DNA of 64,000 nt from Epiperipatus broadwayi (GCA_028023455.1 JAQFVV010006203.1:10390876-10454875), one strand, 5' to 3'; shown: positions 46,130 to 58,405, numbered from the stretch's first letter. Translations and numbers: made by a program. The notes: generated from the letters alone by a model not told the origin.

Positions 46130-48280
46130 TTGAAATGGTGCAGAGAAATAGAGGTAAACCTGGAATGATGGAAACTCATCATCAACCCCAAGTCAAACAA
46201 TAAAACTGAATATAAAAGGAATGAACAAGAGATCAACACAGGACTAATTATAAGTTCACAAGTATTTGGCCAAAAACAAAATCATTCATCATAATAAATG
46301 ATCATAAAATAAAAATAAATCAGTCAATCTAAGTGGACCATTATAAACCAGTCTAATTATTTAGCTCTTGCCAGTTTGGGGCAGATTATTAAAACAATAA
46401 TTTGGATGCACAAACTAAGAACTAATCCATAAGAATATAACAATTAAAAAAAATAATGCTGGGATTCTAAAAATATCCTGACCATCATCAATACTCTGAC
46501 TTAATACCAAAAATGTACTGGACAACTATAAACTTAATTTCCAAATAATTAAAATGAAATGTAGTGCATGGGCTTTAAAGGATATCCTCTTTGTACTATT
46601 CAGTATTAGAGCAGTAATGAAATTATCAACAGGATATCCATAAACACTAATATAATCTCCTTTTATATAAGACTGTGTGCATGAATCCATCTCAGTGAGC
46701 AAAAGCTCTATTATTATTACTGTGAGCAAAACATATAATACACACATAATATTCTAAAACTGTTTTAGGATTGAGTAAATTCGCTAGAATAACTTTAATA
46801 ATAAAATATAAGTTTATTAATTAGAAACAATAAAATGAAATTAAGATCTGCTGAGTATGCTATAAATATAAATTCAGCATTCTGATTTTGACTAATACAA
46901 AAAGAAATAAGCTATCACATTGTCATTTACAAATATCTCAATAGCTTTACATAAAACACACCTATATATCTGCACATAGATACATATCTATATAATATAA
47001 AATGAACATATTTGAATTGTCATAAACTAATAATAAAAATATGACCAATTTTAACATGTGTCCACCTGCCATATATCTATATAAGCACACAGACATGCTG
47101 TAACATATGGAAATTGTCATATAATAATAATAAATAAGCTATCACATTTTAATGATTGTTTTCACATATATATGGTTACCCATGGAAACGTGTATGCACA
47201 GTGATGTTTATATCATATACTTTAATTTTTCAAAATAATAAACTTATTAAAAATATTACACTTTCACAAAACACAGTTAATTCCATGTTGAAAACATACA
47301 TAAAATTCACACGTGTATAAAAAAAATTGTATGAATCAAAGTTATTAATTATTCATTATTTGTAATGGTAAACAAAAAGTTCTTTTTTAAAAAAAAAAAA
47401 AACAAGAAAATTATCGCAACATTTAGTTTGCCAAGTTCTTTTCTTAAAAATAAAAGCTTTGCTTTTTGTTTCTTCATTTACAATAAGATTTTCTGAGTTT
47501 ACTTTTTTTTTTTTAAATTTTAAAATAAAATCGTTTATGAATCAATCCTTTGTTTTTTAGACATTGTTTTACTTTTAAATTAGATTTTAACAATCATCAT
47601 TTTCACTAAAAGAACTTTCTGGATTTCACTTTTAATAAATAAAATTGGAAACAGTCATTTATTATTTTCTTTCACTATTTTAGTTTTAAATGAATGATTT
47701 AGTCAATAATTATTCACCTTTAAAACCAAATGATATCAGTAAGTACTTTATATACACAATGCAATACCTTTGTCTCTGCTTCTTTACATATTGATAAAAC
47801 TGCATATATAGCATGCTAATCTTTTGGTAAGTTGGTTCCAGAATTTTTAAAAAAAAACAGTAACTGAAAGTAAATTTTCTTTATCTCGATAGAAAAAAGT
47901 TAATGACTGTTTTCAATTCACCTTAATCCTTTCAAAAACAACTTTGTAGATTTTATCAAAATATGTTATACAAGCTTTAATTTAATTTTTTTAATCTAAT
48001 CAAAATAATGAAATTTTATAACTACCAGTATATCTATTATAACATAAAAACATGCTTGGTTTAATCAGAATTAATAAAATATTAGACCTTTTCTAATGTT
48101 TAGTTTATAATTTTTTTTTTTAATTTAAAATTATTTAATCCTTAATTCTTATTCCAATATAATACAGAAAATATCTACAAAAAAAAATGTTTATTTCTAC
48201 TTTTCCTTTCAACTTTATATATATACATACACACACACTATTAGCCATGAGACATATAACCATCTCAACACATATTCAAC
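46130..48280. repeat. 2.1-kb dispersed repeat, copy B, uninterrupted
   Basis: Partner of copy A. It lacks the 1237-bp TIR element, showing that the element arrived after the repeat was duplicated. Confidence 0.7.
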
Positions 48281-48448
48281 TCCAATTTTAACTGACTTTA
48301 ATATTTAAAATTCTCATTTAATAATTTTTTTATTGTTATTATTCTTTTTTTTTTTTTTGCATTTCTTTTTAAATGAATCAAATTTTCAGTTCTAATTTCC
48401 AATAACTCAGCATATAATTAAATCTTGCATTTCACTTTCAGAATATGG

Positions 48449-48802
48449 TGTATTGATACTAATTAATAACAAATATTTTAATAAATAATTCCTGCACACA
48501 TAAGTAAGTTAATATAATGAAATTTATTTGAATAACAAATTAATTCTTATGTACATTTATCTATTATAAATGCTTACATATGCCTTATATATGATCTGAG
48601 TGGCCTGTAATTGTCCCTAGGTTTACTTTGGAACTCTAGTGTCAAAACTCACCAGGAAAATCCTCTCCAAACTGTGCTTTTCTATATATGTTGACTCTTC
48701 TGTGGCAACAGTCTAAATCCCCTAAGCTTAATAAAAATATGCTTTTTCTTATTCTCCTTTTTTGTTACACTTTCTATTCTTTCAGCAAAAAATTATGTAA
48801 CA
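48449..48802 (-). repeat. 3' LTR of the minus-strand gypsy element
   Basis: 354 bases, TG...CA on the plus strand. Its first 230 bases... match in two pieces: about 130 bases to 50550-50680 and the rest to 53206-53463, including AATAAAAATAT(G/A)CT and CTTATTCT blocks. Confidence 0.8.
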
Positions 48803-49388
48803 ATATATAATAAAAATAATAATTTATTTCCACAAAATATATATAAGTACAATAATTACTCTGCCCCGCCCCCCCCCCCCATTTCAAAAATGATCATTTT
48901 CTGAAATAACATAATCTTTCAGGTAGGAGGGGTTTCTTTTGATCTTCTTAATATAATGGTATTTCCCCTATTCTCTTCTTGCACTACTGGATCATTCATT
49001 TGCTCATCATTTATCTGATCATTTCCAATTAATTTACTTGACAATGTCTCATTCACTTACAGCTTTAATGCAAAGCATCTGTGAATATGGCTGGTGTGTC
49101 ATTGTACAACTGCCACTTTCTAGATGCACTTCTTCCACCTACATAGAGAGGCATTTAACTACTTCACTTTTCATCCAATATTTTTTAAGCTGATCTTATC
49201 CAAATCTTGTCACCTTACATAATTTGAAATATTCACTTCCACTGTACTATATTGTTCATCTGTCATTAACATAGATGGTCCATTTTTTAATTTTCAGCCA
49301 AACATCAACTCATCTAGAAATTTACCAATTATTGTAGATGACGTACAATGCTGGAATAATAATATTTTTTTTACTGTCTCTTCCACTT
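48803..49388 (-). pseudogene. integrase C-terminal remnant
   Basis: Minus-strand frames hold remnants up to a terminal ILRRSKETPPT, which resembles the R-R-S-x-R...P ending of gypsy integrases. A run of ten C (48872-48881; G on the minus strand) within GCCCCGCCCCC could be an expanded purine tract, although it is 70 bases from the LTR edge. Confidence 0.4.
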
Positions 49389-49661
49389 TTAAATTATTGG
49401 TAAAATTTCACAGAAATATTCAATTACTGCATGGCCTTTGATTCTGAGTGATATGCAGATATTAAAATGTGACTTATGCCACACTCTTAAAAACTTTTCA
49501 AATCTTGAAAATACAAATCCTGTACCAATATCTGTCACTACAGTGTGTTTATCCATGGAACTCAAATATTTCCAATAGTATGGAGATAGTTTCATCAGAA
49601 TTTGTATCAACTCTGCCGCCCACTCAGAGTATACGTCGAGTATCAGGAACAAATGATCCAT
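49389..49661 (-). pseudogene. integrase catalytic core remnant
   Basis: The 90-codon frame reads DHLFLILDVYSEWAAE, matching the first catalytic strand (LxVDxxSKW pattern), and VVTDIGTGFVFSRFEKFL, matching the second catalytic region where D-N-G is expected; here Asn is Ile. The frame then runs into HSHFNICISLRIKGHAV-like sequence instead of the normal N-G-x-x-E motif. The family inserts the element cDNA into DNA. Confidence 0.7.
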
Positions 49662-49728
49662 TAATGGTCCTTAATTTCCAATGTTTTAATTTGTTGAGCT
49701 GGTTTTTTTCTTCACTGCAGCCCGATTA

Positions 49729-50545
49729 CTAATTTGTAACTTTTTCTTGTTTTGTCAACACATTTTTTGGAGGTGTTCTTTTCTCTCCACAACTTCTAAT
49801 ATTCTTTGATTTCCATTTACATTCTTTAACTATATGGCCGGACTTTCCACAACAAAAGCAAATAATTTTGTTGATATTCTCCATTTTATTTATAATTGTT
49901 TTATTAATTTCCAACATACCAGCATGTGGAAATTCCTGCACTTGCTCTTTCCCTAGTTCATTACCCATTCCAATTTTATGACTACTTCATATGTTAAGCT
50001 ATTGATGGCTAACAATTGTTATCTCAGACAATCCATCATACATTCCCCATAACAATTGTTCTAACAGATTCTTCTCGGGAATCACCATAGAGGCAATCCT
50101 TCACAAACTCTCTTAAGGCTTGATCACCTTCTCTCAGTTTTTTATCATGAACTTGTCATCTATTGTGGAAATGGAGATCAGCCACATACTTTGATGGTTG
50201 AGGACTGAAATAATTGTTCAGTCTTTTTGTTATTATAATATATGAAAGCTTTTCTGGTTCTAGTGGGTCACAAGGATGGTTCATTAATTCAATCACTTTT
50301 TGGCCAGCATAATACAGCAGCGTAACTACTTTTATTTAATCATCTGGAATACCATTCATTAAGAATAGTTTCTCAATTCTTTTCCTGTATCTAAGGATTA
50401 TTCTGATGGACTATTCTCATTGAATTCATACATCACTTGAGATAATGCCATCTTTCTTGATTTCTCGCATGCCTGGTTTTATAAATAATTTGATTTCAGT
50501 TCGTACAATCTCCTCCTCAGACTGATGGACTGCATCAAATTATTT
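49729..50545 (-). pseudogene. gag capsid and CCHC zinc knuckle
   Basis: Minus-strand frames from 50.4 kb downward read RIEKLFLMNGIPDD, VTLLYYAGQKVIELMNHPCD, RLNNYFSPQPSKYVADLHFH and EGDQALREFVKDC, a gypsy capsid broken by stops. The frame 49729-49968 then gives an intact knuckle, CFCCGKSGHIVKEC, followed by a basic tail. The knuckle is followed 70 bases later by the integrase core, so about 2 kb of pol has been deleted. Confidence 0.8.
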
Positions 50546-50549
50546 GCTG

Positions 50550-50680
50550 TGTACTGATACTAATTAACAACAAATATTTTAATAAATAATCCCTGCACAC
50601 ATAAGTAAGTGTATATAATAGAATTTATTTGAATAATATATTAATTCTTATGTACATTTATCTGTTATAAATGTTTACAT
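50550..50680 (-). repeat. 5' LTR, plus-strand-left part
   Basis: Matches 48449-48578 (GATACTAATTAA...CCTGCACACATAAGTAAGT...TATAAATG(C/T)TTACAT) and stops at ACAT, 50677-50680. Confidence 0.8.
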
Positions 50681-51409
50681 TGAAACAGTAAGATTCGTAT
50701 TCGAATCTTAAGTTTCACCTTTTTCTGTTGTCTCTCACTGACCGGTCTATCTTGCCCAAATTTAAACTTTTTGGTATCGAATTGTGTGTGTAGCAATATT
50801 AAAAATGTATAAATATATGTAGAATTCAACATAAACACGCACACATTTCGATCTCAAATTAAAGGCACTAAATAAGGATAAAATAATATAATTTAGATTT
50901 CTTTTAGTTATATAATTTTGTATAATTTTAATCATTTATTTTGGATTATAAAGTTCGTATTTATTGCTTTGTTTAAATTTCGTTTAATAATAATTCTAAA
51001 AAAATCTGATGTAATATTTAATTAAAAGTTAAAATAATCTTATGTTCCCTTTTTGTCTTTGAAATTTAAAAGCATCGGTCAGTGATAGATAATAGATTAA
51101 TTAAAGAAAAATTCCCCAAAATGTAATTAGTAAATGTAAAATGTAAACAATAGAACGGCAGCTTTCTTTATAATTAAAACCAACAAAATGCATTGATTAT
51201 CCTCAGGGCAGATTAAGTAGAACCTAAAAATACCTTAACAAAAATGTGAAAGATCAAGATAAGAAAAGAGGCCATCTTAGACTGGCTGGAGACATTCACT
51301 TAAACTTTAGCTTTGCTCTCGATCACTGAGAGTCTCCAAAATATAAAAATAAATTGTTCCTGCCAAGGTATGACCGAGTAAAAGCACCTAGATTATTCTC
51401 CATCGGGAG

Positions 51410-51610
51410 ATGGCCTATCGGATGCCGAACTTTCCATTGCCCATCATAAATTCACCATGAAGATCTGCTGCCTGAAATAAATGAGAAAGCTGCTGCTGCT
51501 GTTAAAGTAAATGAAACATCTAAATACAAGAAAGAATTGCCACTCATGAACTATTTGCTACTAAACCAATGGACTCGGAAAACTTCTTATAAAACAGGTA
51601 CCTGTCTGTG
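51410..51610. other. coding-like block in the insertion, strand uncertain
   Basis: On the plus strand one frame reads HHEDLLPEINEKAAAAV, then KYKKELPLMNYLLLNQWTRK before ACAG/GTACCT. In the same frame, separated by one TAA, the upstream part reads RYDRVKAPRLFSIGRWPIGC. On the minus strand a strong acceptor (TTTCTCATTTATTTCAG) is followed by AADLHGEFMMGNGKFGIR and a stop (about 51475-51419). Only one strand is likely to be real. Confidence 0.3.
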
Positions 51611-52195
51611 TTCAAACTCTAGAGTACTCTAATAATATGCTATAGCTCTTCTTCATACTACTTATCTAAATTATAAAATGTAAAAACTACCATATGTATA
51701 ACTAAAACTGAATAATTAACTTAATGTGTAAATTTCTCTAATAATCTAGCTTACCTCATTCTATCTTTCTTGGGTGCGTATTTCTAAAATCTACATTTTA
51801 TCTATATTTATTATTTAATTATTGCATGCTCATAATTGTCTCAATTTTCAAAGTTTAAATCTATGATCGCTTGAAATAGTGAGTGCGTGTCAGATTTCAT
51901 TAACATTACTTTCATAAATAATTTAATTTTCATATAAACCGACACGCATTCAATGCTTCATTTATTGTAATGCAGGGGTCTACAACTTCGCAAATGGCTG
52001 GCGTATTAGTTGTAATAATCCCCAGTTTATATATGTTTTGCATTTATTAAATCTTAATGAATAATTCCATAAAATTACATTTCTTTGAGAGTCGCCAAAG
52101 TTCTTTAGTAAATGTTGATAATGTAGGGCCGAGTTAGAAATCTATTTAAATCTTATCATAATCGTTTATACATTATACATGTGTTACATTTTAGA

Positions 52196-52416
52196 GACGC
52201 GATGACCCATTCCGCCGTGAAATTTCCAGATTCTTCAGGGTTGAAATTAACCCCAGTCGTCCTACACAAGCGGACATAATGGGTGCTCCCGTAGGATTTG
52301 ACGATGTCATGCAGCCAGCCGGCAAACTGCGACACGGACCGCTTGTCCCTGGTTATGCTTATGTGACACCTTACTTCGTCGGGCCGATGGCAGAGACCAG
52401 CCCGACATTCTTATAA
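52196..52416 (+). CDS. possible terminal exon inside the insertion
   Basis: After a TTACATTTTAG acceptor the plus strand is open for 72 codons (RRDDPFRREISRFFRVEINP, then MGAPVGFDDVMQPAGK, PLVPGYAYVTPYFVGP) and ends with TAA; AATAAA signals follow at 52552 and later. The opposite strand is open over the same bases (VRCHISITRDKRSVSQF, AGWLHDIVKSYGSTHYV), so the strand is ambiguous; purine-any-pyrimidine codon counts are equal. No family was recognised for either reading. The phase does not match the candidate donor at 51595. Confidence 0.33.
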
Positions 52417-52946
52417 ACTCATTCACGGCATTGCAGTTTCGATATACTGCCATTCCATATCGCCTTTCTAAAGCGTACCACGTGTTCCTTTACTTAATTT
52501 TATTATTCTATATATCACTCCGCCTCTGCATTATCTTCATAATTCACTCTCAAATAAATGTTTGCCCTTAGTTATAAATAAATATTTTAATTAAATAAAT
52601 ATATGTCTGCCGCTACTCTTATAAACCTTACTTTAGACTCTTGCATTGCAAAGGTATAAATCCCTCCAGGCATGCATTAGAAATACTTACTCGAGAATTT
52701 TAGGTAGCTAGATTACGCCTTCAAATAAGTGAATTCCTTTTGTAAACAAATAAATAAATGTATTCTTTAAAATATAATCATGTCGCAAATCCCGCTACTG
52801 AAGCTTTTAATCCATAAAATATTATTAGTAAATGATCTTATTAAAATGTGTTAATAAATAATTTTAAACTATACGTCTGCAGTTACGTTTCATTTATTCG
52901 ATATCCATTCTATACAATATTTCCTCGATTATGTAAATATGAATGT

Positions 52947-53205
52947 TTAATTAATATTAGTTTGATTATTGGCTAACTCGAAAATAAAATCATGAATCTC
53001 TTGCATATCCCTGACCACCGTGCCTAAAGAAATATTTACTAATGTCGCATCAGATGCGTTGTTTCGTGGATTGTATTGTGGAACCGATAAACTATGTTCG
53101 AACTCAGTACCGCGGGTGGCTTCGCTACCTCGATGGTGCTGCTGTTCTGTGTGGTGGTCGAATTCTGCACTATGTTTAAGAGTCACACGTTTTCTGACTG
53201 TTACA
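52947..53205 (-). CDS. minus-strand frame at the edge of the insertion
   Basis: Open from the end of the insertion to TAA at 52947, about 85 codons without an ATG. It reads RKRVTLKHSAEFDHHTEQQH, then SVPQYNPRNNASDATL and VVRDMQEIHDFIFELANNQ, ending in a helix-like acidic stretch. It may be an exon of a captured gene or the start of an element protein. No homology recognised. Confidence 0.28.
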
Positions 53206-53463
53206 ACATATGCCTTACACCTTAATTAAACTAATAATAAGACCTGTGCAGCCTGTAATTGTCTCTAAGTTCACTTTGGAATTCCAAGGTGACAAAACTC
53301 ATTGGGAAAATTCTCTGTCCAAACTACACACTTCTATATATGTTGATTCTTCAGCAGTGACAATTCAAATAACCAATGCTGAATAAAAATATACTCTTTT
53401 TCTTATTCTTCTGCTTTTTTGTTACACTCATTCTCTTTTCCTTTAGTGGGAAATTATGTAACA
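53206..53463 (-). repeat. 5' LTR, remaining part
   Basis: Resumes the match to 48575-48802 (CCTGTAATTGTC, TTCACTTTGGAAT, TCTATATATGTTGA, TTATGTAACA). Confidence 0.8.
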
Positions 53464-55105
53464 ATATACTGGTAAATCATTTGTGTATGCTCTCATATGA
53501 GTGTTGACATTATCATGTTTAAACTTAGAAAAATTAATTCAACAACAAGGGATGATGATGATGGTTTTGATTATTAAATCACTCCAAAGTATTTTGTTTT
53601 GGTTTCTATTTGCAGAAATTCCAGGTGCCAAATCGCTTCAAAAAGATCATGTTTACTTGGAATTATTTAAGCAATAAACATCATCATTTACCAATTTTTA
53701 CTGTGACACCCAAGCACATCACTCAGTAGTTTGCATGTTCTCAGAGCAGTGGATATTTTCATGAACTAAATAACATGAAAAATGGATTAATAAATAATAA
53801 AATAACCATTTATTTTCAAAACAAAGTATAAATAGTTTGATTGTAGCTCAGCTAAATAAATTTCAACTGTAAATTTCCCATCTTGCATAAAATTATTAAG
53901 ATGATTGTAATAAAGAATTCATATATTTTATTCTCTCTTTGTTTAGTAATTTCACAATCAATCATTTCCAACCAACAAATTCATATATTTAGTTTTCCCA
54001 TTCAGTAATTTCATGCATAAATATAAAAAAAAAAAATCAATCATACAATATTAAATACATTTCCAATAAAAAAATTCAGATATTCAGTTTCCTCCCTTTT
54101 AGAAACTTCATGTATAAATACAAAAATCATTAAAATATTTTTATTCCACAAATAGTTTATCTATTTCAATTCTTACTTTTAACAACTCCACCACATGTAT
54201 ATATATATATGAATTAAACATAACTCATTCTTTAAATTGCTTCCAATTTAAATTTATATTGTAATTCACATATAAAATATAGGATACTCCTACATAATAT
54301 TGAATTTATTTTAATCTTCAGAAATTTAATATCTTTTAATTTTAGAAAATGGAATAACTTAGTCTTTTAATATCTGAATATCTTACTGTTCACCATCTTT
54401 AGTGTTCTCTCCACAAGGTTTTAGATATGTTTTATTCTCTGTAATTATCTTGGTTGTATATCTTCTCTTCATATCTTAGAGAAGTAAATTAGCTTTGTAT
54501 TAGAGTATTACATATTAAAAATATGTAAGTTTTTAGCAATTTAGCTGCGTAGTCCAGTCTTTTCCTTTGCTGGAAGATTATAGAGAGTTGATGCTATAAT
54601 TCCTCATAGGCTTTATTTACTGGGCTGGGTAATATGCTTAAGATTTTCTACCAACATGCAACTTATTTTTATCTAAGCCTCTCATGTTAAAAAAATTTCC
54701 TAATATGTAATTCCAATTAGCAGCAAGACAAATTCTTCTCTGCACGGCGCACTTCCACTGCTTGACTGTATATTTTGCAGTATATAATTCTGTTAATCCT
54801 CACTGGAACAACCTGACTGTTGAATGTCTGTTTTTTTGTCTGCTCCATTATCCGCTGCAGTCCCACAATGTAAATTATCTTCTTTGTTAGTTACAGCACC
54901 TACATAAGGATGACTAATCCTGCATCCCAGGGAAAAATATTCTCTAGTATTCTTTATCAAAAGAATAAAATAGCAGTTTGCTTTCTTGTGTTTGCATATT
55001 ACAAAAAGAAAATTCTTTGCTGATATTTCTTATTGTATTCATAATAAAAAAAAATATTGAACCATCAAACATCATGATTACTCTTTATGCTTACACAAGC
55101 TGTTT
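53464..55105. other. intronic DNA with one weak minus-strand frame
   Basis: Mostly AT-rich. In minus orientation an acceptor-like AATACTAG near 54945 precedes an open frame (EYFSLGCRISHPYVGAV, then HCGTAADNGADKKTD) that ends in a stop near 54798; its phase does not fit the host gene, so it was not joined. A plus-strand acceptor at 53606-53616 (TTCTATTTGCAG) also lacks a partner. Confidence 0.3.
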
Positions 55106-55108
55106 TTC

Positions 55109-55364
55109 AGAGGCAAAACTCTCCGTACAATAGCGGCACACAATGCAAGCCAAAGTAATCAATGGATGCAGGAAGGTTTGTGCATAAAATCCCTATCTAG
55201 TGCTATCAAAGGCTCCTTACTGATGAAAGCCACAAGCTAGAAACTAATATGGAGATATTGGATGAATAGGCACTAGATGAGAATTTTATGCACAAACCTT
55301 CCTGCATTCATTGATTACTCTGGCTCACACTGAGTGGCGCAACTGTATGGAGAGTTTTGCCTCT
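55109..55364. mobile_element. foldback element, arms about 90 bp
   Basis: AGAGGCAAAACTCTCC...GGAAGGTTTGTGCATAAAAT (55109-55200) returns in inverted form at 55276-55364. The centre holds CTGATGAAAGCCACAAGCT and AGAAAC (hammerhead-like order) and TGGAGATATTGGAT. A short relative lies at 59343-59434. No coding capacity. Confidence 0.72.
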
Positions 55365-56955
55365 GTGAAAAAAAATATTGTTAATTCATAATTCCTTTTC
55401 CTTTATTCGAAATCATCATATTCTTTTCTATCAAAATCAATAAGATTTTATTTCAACACAATTTGTAACAAGTTAAACTAAAAATCTCAAAATGCCATTT
55501 TATTTATTAACTGCATATTTTCTTCATCTCTATCCTATATAGGTAGGCATAAATGCACGCACACATGCATTTTTCTTGAAATCATCTTATGTAGTATTTA
55601 CACCACTGCCACTAGTTATATATGTAACAAATAGAATTTATTTCCAAACACATATATATAACACAACACAATGTTTCATCATTTAAGTTTACATAAGATG
55701 TTTTGAATTTTGAATTCCTTAAATTGTTTTAAATCCAGCAAAAATTCAATAACATTATTATTCAATGATGTTTCTGTTTCTTTATAGCTTCTACTTTAGC
55801 AATAATTATCTTTATTTCTTCAATCATTTTATGATATTTACTTTGTATTTCTTTAGAAGTTTTTTTTTGTTTGTTTGTTTGTAAATGATAAATGAAAACC
55901 TTTAAATCAAAACTATTCTTTGAGCCAGCAGACAATATGGAAGAAAAGTCTAATAAATATATGATTAGGGAAATATGTTTAGAATTTTGATGTAGATTAT
56001 TTTATTTAGATTTCAGACCTGATATAGCAGGAGCTTGGGTTGGCATAAAAACAAAATTGAATTTATGTGTTTTCATTATAATGTTGGGTTTGTGTTTATT
56101 ATTATATAAGCTAATTAAGACATATTTTCATTTCAGATATATAAATAAAATAAAAATTATGGGTGCTGTTTTTCTTGATATGTATAACTTTTTGAATTAA
56201 ACCACTCACAAGAAATACTTAGCAAAATTCAAACTGTATTGTGGCTTCTTCAGAAGCAGAAAATTGAATAACTAATGATAATGATATATATGTATATATG
56301 TTTACAATTCAAAACTATTTTGATTAGTAAGGTACCCTGTACCTGATTTTTCTTGAAAGATATATTAATCTGTTCTATTTTGCTAGAGTATTTTGAAGCC
56401 AATCAGAAATTTCTATTTCAATTCATGACAATAATTGTACTAAAATAGTCTAATAATTAAATATTTGACTAATATTTCTGTATAATTACAACATCCTACT
56501 TTTTTCAGAACATTTATTTGTTTAAGAATAAACAGAAATCCACACAGATTTATTTATCATAATTATCTATTATTTAAGGCTCCTAATTATCCTTTCTCAT
56601 TATAAACATATTTTGAAGACAACTTTTGATTGTTCAGATGGATAAGAGGCTTGAAATACATGATTTCATATAAGTACAACCTCTTTGAATTTAAAGCTAG
56701 AATTTATTTTCAATCAAACTTCCCTCTTTATTATTTTTTCCTCTCCAATATAACACCAGTATAAATTTCACACCAGGTTAGGACATGATTATTTACATTA
56801 TGACATTTTATGAGATAGTAATTTATAAGCAATTATTATATATATAAATCCCTCGCTCTGTATGTGTGAATTACTATTTCATAATGTTTTTTCCATAACA
56901 ACTCTATGACACCTACTGTAAATTTTAATAACTGAAAGACGCCAAATGATAATGA
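55365..56955. other. intronic DNA without recognised features
   Basis: AT-rich with short (TA)n runs. No exon was supported. Confidence 0.35.
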
Positions 56956-56956
56956 T

Positions 56957-57405
56957 TAATAAATTCCCATCCATTGCTATCTTACCAATATCTCCAAGCT
57001 AGTTCCAAATTTATGGCTTTCATTAGTGAGGAACATTGGATTTTGAAGCAGTACATTTGGACCTTTAGAATCTAATAAACTCTCTCCCCTCTAACAGCCA
57101 TCATGTATGTCTCCTTTTTAACTATCAAGTTATCAATACAAAAGTGAAAAGCATGCAATGTTAAAAAAACGAATGATACCATTATGTCTAGATAATGAAC
57201 TGGTACAGATCTACACGATTACACAAACACATTGGGCTTAGCATCAATATGTTTTTCAATAAACAATGGCTGTTGTAGGAGAGATACATTAAATCCTACA
57301 GATCTAAGTGCACTGTTCTAAGATCCAAAGCTTTTCAATGAGGAAAACCATAGCTTGAAACTAGTCTGGTGATATTGGATAGGACAGCATTAAATAGGGA
57401 TTTAT
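56957..57405. repeat. inverted pair of 150-bp repeats
   Basis: 57258-57405 (GGCTGTTGTAGGAGAGATA...ATAGCTTGAAACTAG...GATATTGGATAGGACAGCA...GGGATTTATTAA) matches the reverse complement of 56957-57115 with moderate divergence, with a spacer of about 140 bases. The GAAACTAG...GATATTGGAT stretch also matches the centre of the foldback at 55.2 kb, tying these repeats to one family. Confidence 0.62.
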
Positions 57406-57704
57406 TAAGCGCTATCATTTAGCATCTACTAATTATTAAAACTTACAGTAAGTAGCACAACTATGATGAAATGATAAAGTGTGCTGCTGAGACAGCAATG
57501 AATAAACTGAAGTCATGTGATATTTTATAATTTTATTTAACAATATGTCATAATGTAGATAAAAATTATCTTGTGTGAAATTTATGTTGGCATTGTACTG
57601 AAAGGACAATAGAGATATAAAGTTGATTAAAAATAAATTCAAGCTTTAAATTCAGCATATTGTGCTTACAAATTAAATAATAAAAATATATGGTTCTTAT
57701 TTAA

Positions 57705-58405
57705 ATCATTGCTGATGACATGGTTATTTTTGCAAATAATATTTCTAAGCTTCACAAATGTTGCAAGAATTATCTGATGAAACAAAGCAAGTAAGATTAA
57801 AAATAAGTGCTAAAAGGCTAAATAATGTTCAATGGATTTTCACAGAAGTAAATAAATATTGATAATTATGGATTAAAAGAAGCAAAAGATTATGAATATA
57901 TCTTGATTAGATTATTAACATAGGTACAAGAGATAAAATTAATAATATTATTAAACTTGGGTATATTGCTGTTGGTTGAAATAATTTAATATTATTGAAA
58001 AAAAACTATACCTATGTACTGTGTAAATGAAATAGGTTTTTAATATATTTTTGCCAGTTCTTATATATGGATTTGAGGGTTTGATATTTAAAAGAAAAGC
58101 AAGATAGAGACCTTAACAAAATATGGATATATGTATGTTAGAAGTAACATAAAATCAAAAGGAAAATACATGGATGAAAGAATAACCAAATATCATCAAT
58201 GAAAGAATTAAGAGAATGATATGGGATTGGGCTGAAGAACAATTGAAGCCTTAAAATAAATCCTATGAGATTATAAAAGATCAAGAAAAGTGACCACATA
58301 TGAAATGAATAAATGCGGAGAAGAAAAATGATGGATTATAAAAACTATATTAAACTTAAGACTTGTAATAGATTGATAATAACTCAAAGTAAAGATGATG
58401 ATTTG
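57705..58405 (+). pseudogene. RTE-type LINE relic
   Basis: Broken frames read ADDMVIFANNISKLHKC, matching the catalytic FADDVVVFAN region of the LINE at 13-16 kb, then KLGY(I)AVG-NNLILLK and a C-terminal zone, ending near a GATGATGAT tail (58399-58407). Dozens of stops show that it is much older than the other LINE. Plus strand, antisense to the host gene. Confidence 0.6.

Larger units (their letters stand above)
50681..53205. mobile_element. 2525-bp TG...CA insertion of unknown class
   Basis: Comparison with the intact LTR shows this segment is inserted at ...TTACAT/ATGCC and flanked by ACAT on both sides (50677-50680, 53206-53209). It begins TGAAACAGT and ends ACTGTTACA, a 9-base imperfect inverted repeat. 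TG...CA ends plus a 4-bp duplication fit integrase-type insertion, such as a solo LTR or a non-autonomous LTR element, but no internal direct repeats were found. It is GC-richer than the neighbourhood and has several coding-like blocks (51.3-51.6, 52.2-52.4, 52.95-53.2 kb). Confidence 0.7.
48449..53463 (-). mobile_element. Ty3/gypsy-type element, minus strand, nested
   Basis: LTRs at 48449-48802 and 50550-50680 plus 53206-53463 flank a minus-strand gag, zinc knuckle and partial integrase. Protease, RT and RNase H are missing between knuckle and integrase. All frames are broken. The right-hand (5') LTR is split by a 2525-bp insertion. The LTRs begin TGTA(T/C)TGATAC and end GTAACA on the plus strand. 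Confidence 0.82.

Noticed and set aside
48872-48881. Run of ten C as the gypsy polypurine tract
   Set aside because: It is about 70 bases from the LTR edge, too far for a working primer site; noted only as a possible expansion.
53606-53740. Plus-strand exon after TTCTATTTGCAG
   Set aside because: Acceptor is good and one frame reads IPGAKSLQKDHVYLELFKQ and a stop, but no upstream exon with matching phase is available.
54790-54950. Minus-strand exon reading EYFSLGCRISHPYVGAV
   Set aside because: Ends in a stop and its phase does not fit between the exons at 59110 and 36353.
57436-57520. Minus-strand mini-frame ending at TTACT/GTAAGT
   Set aside because: Good donor, but it lies in the repeat-derived zone, ends in phase 1 and does not fit the host gene.
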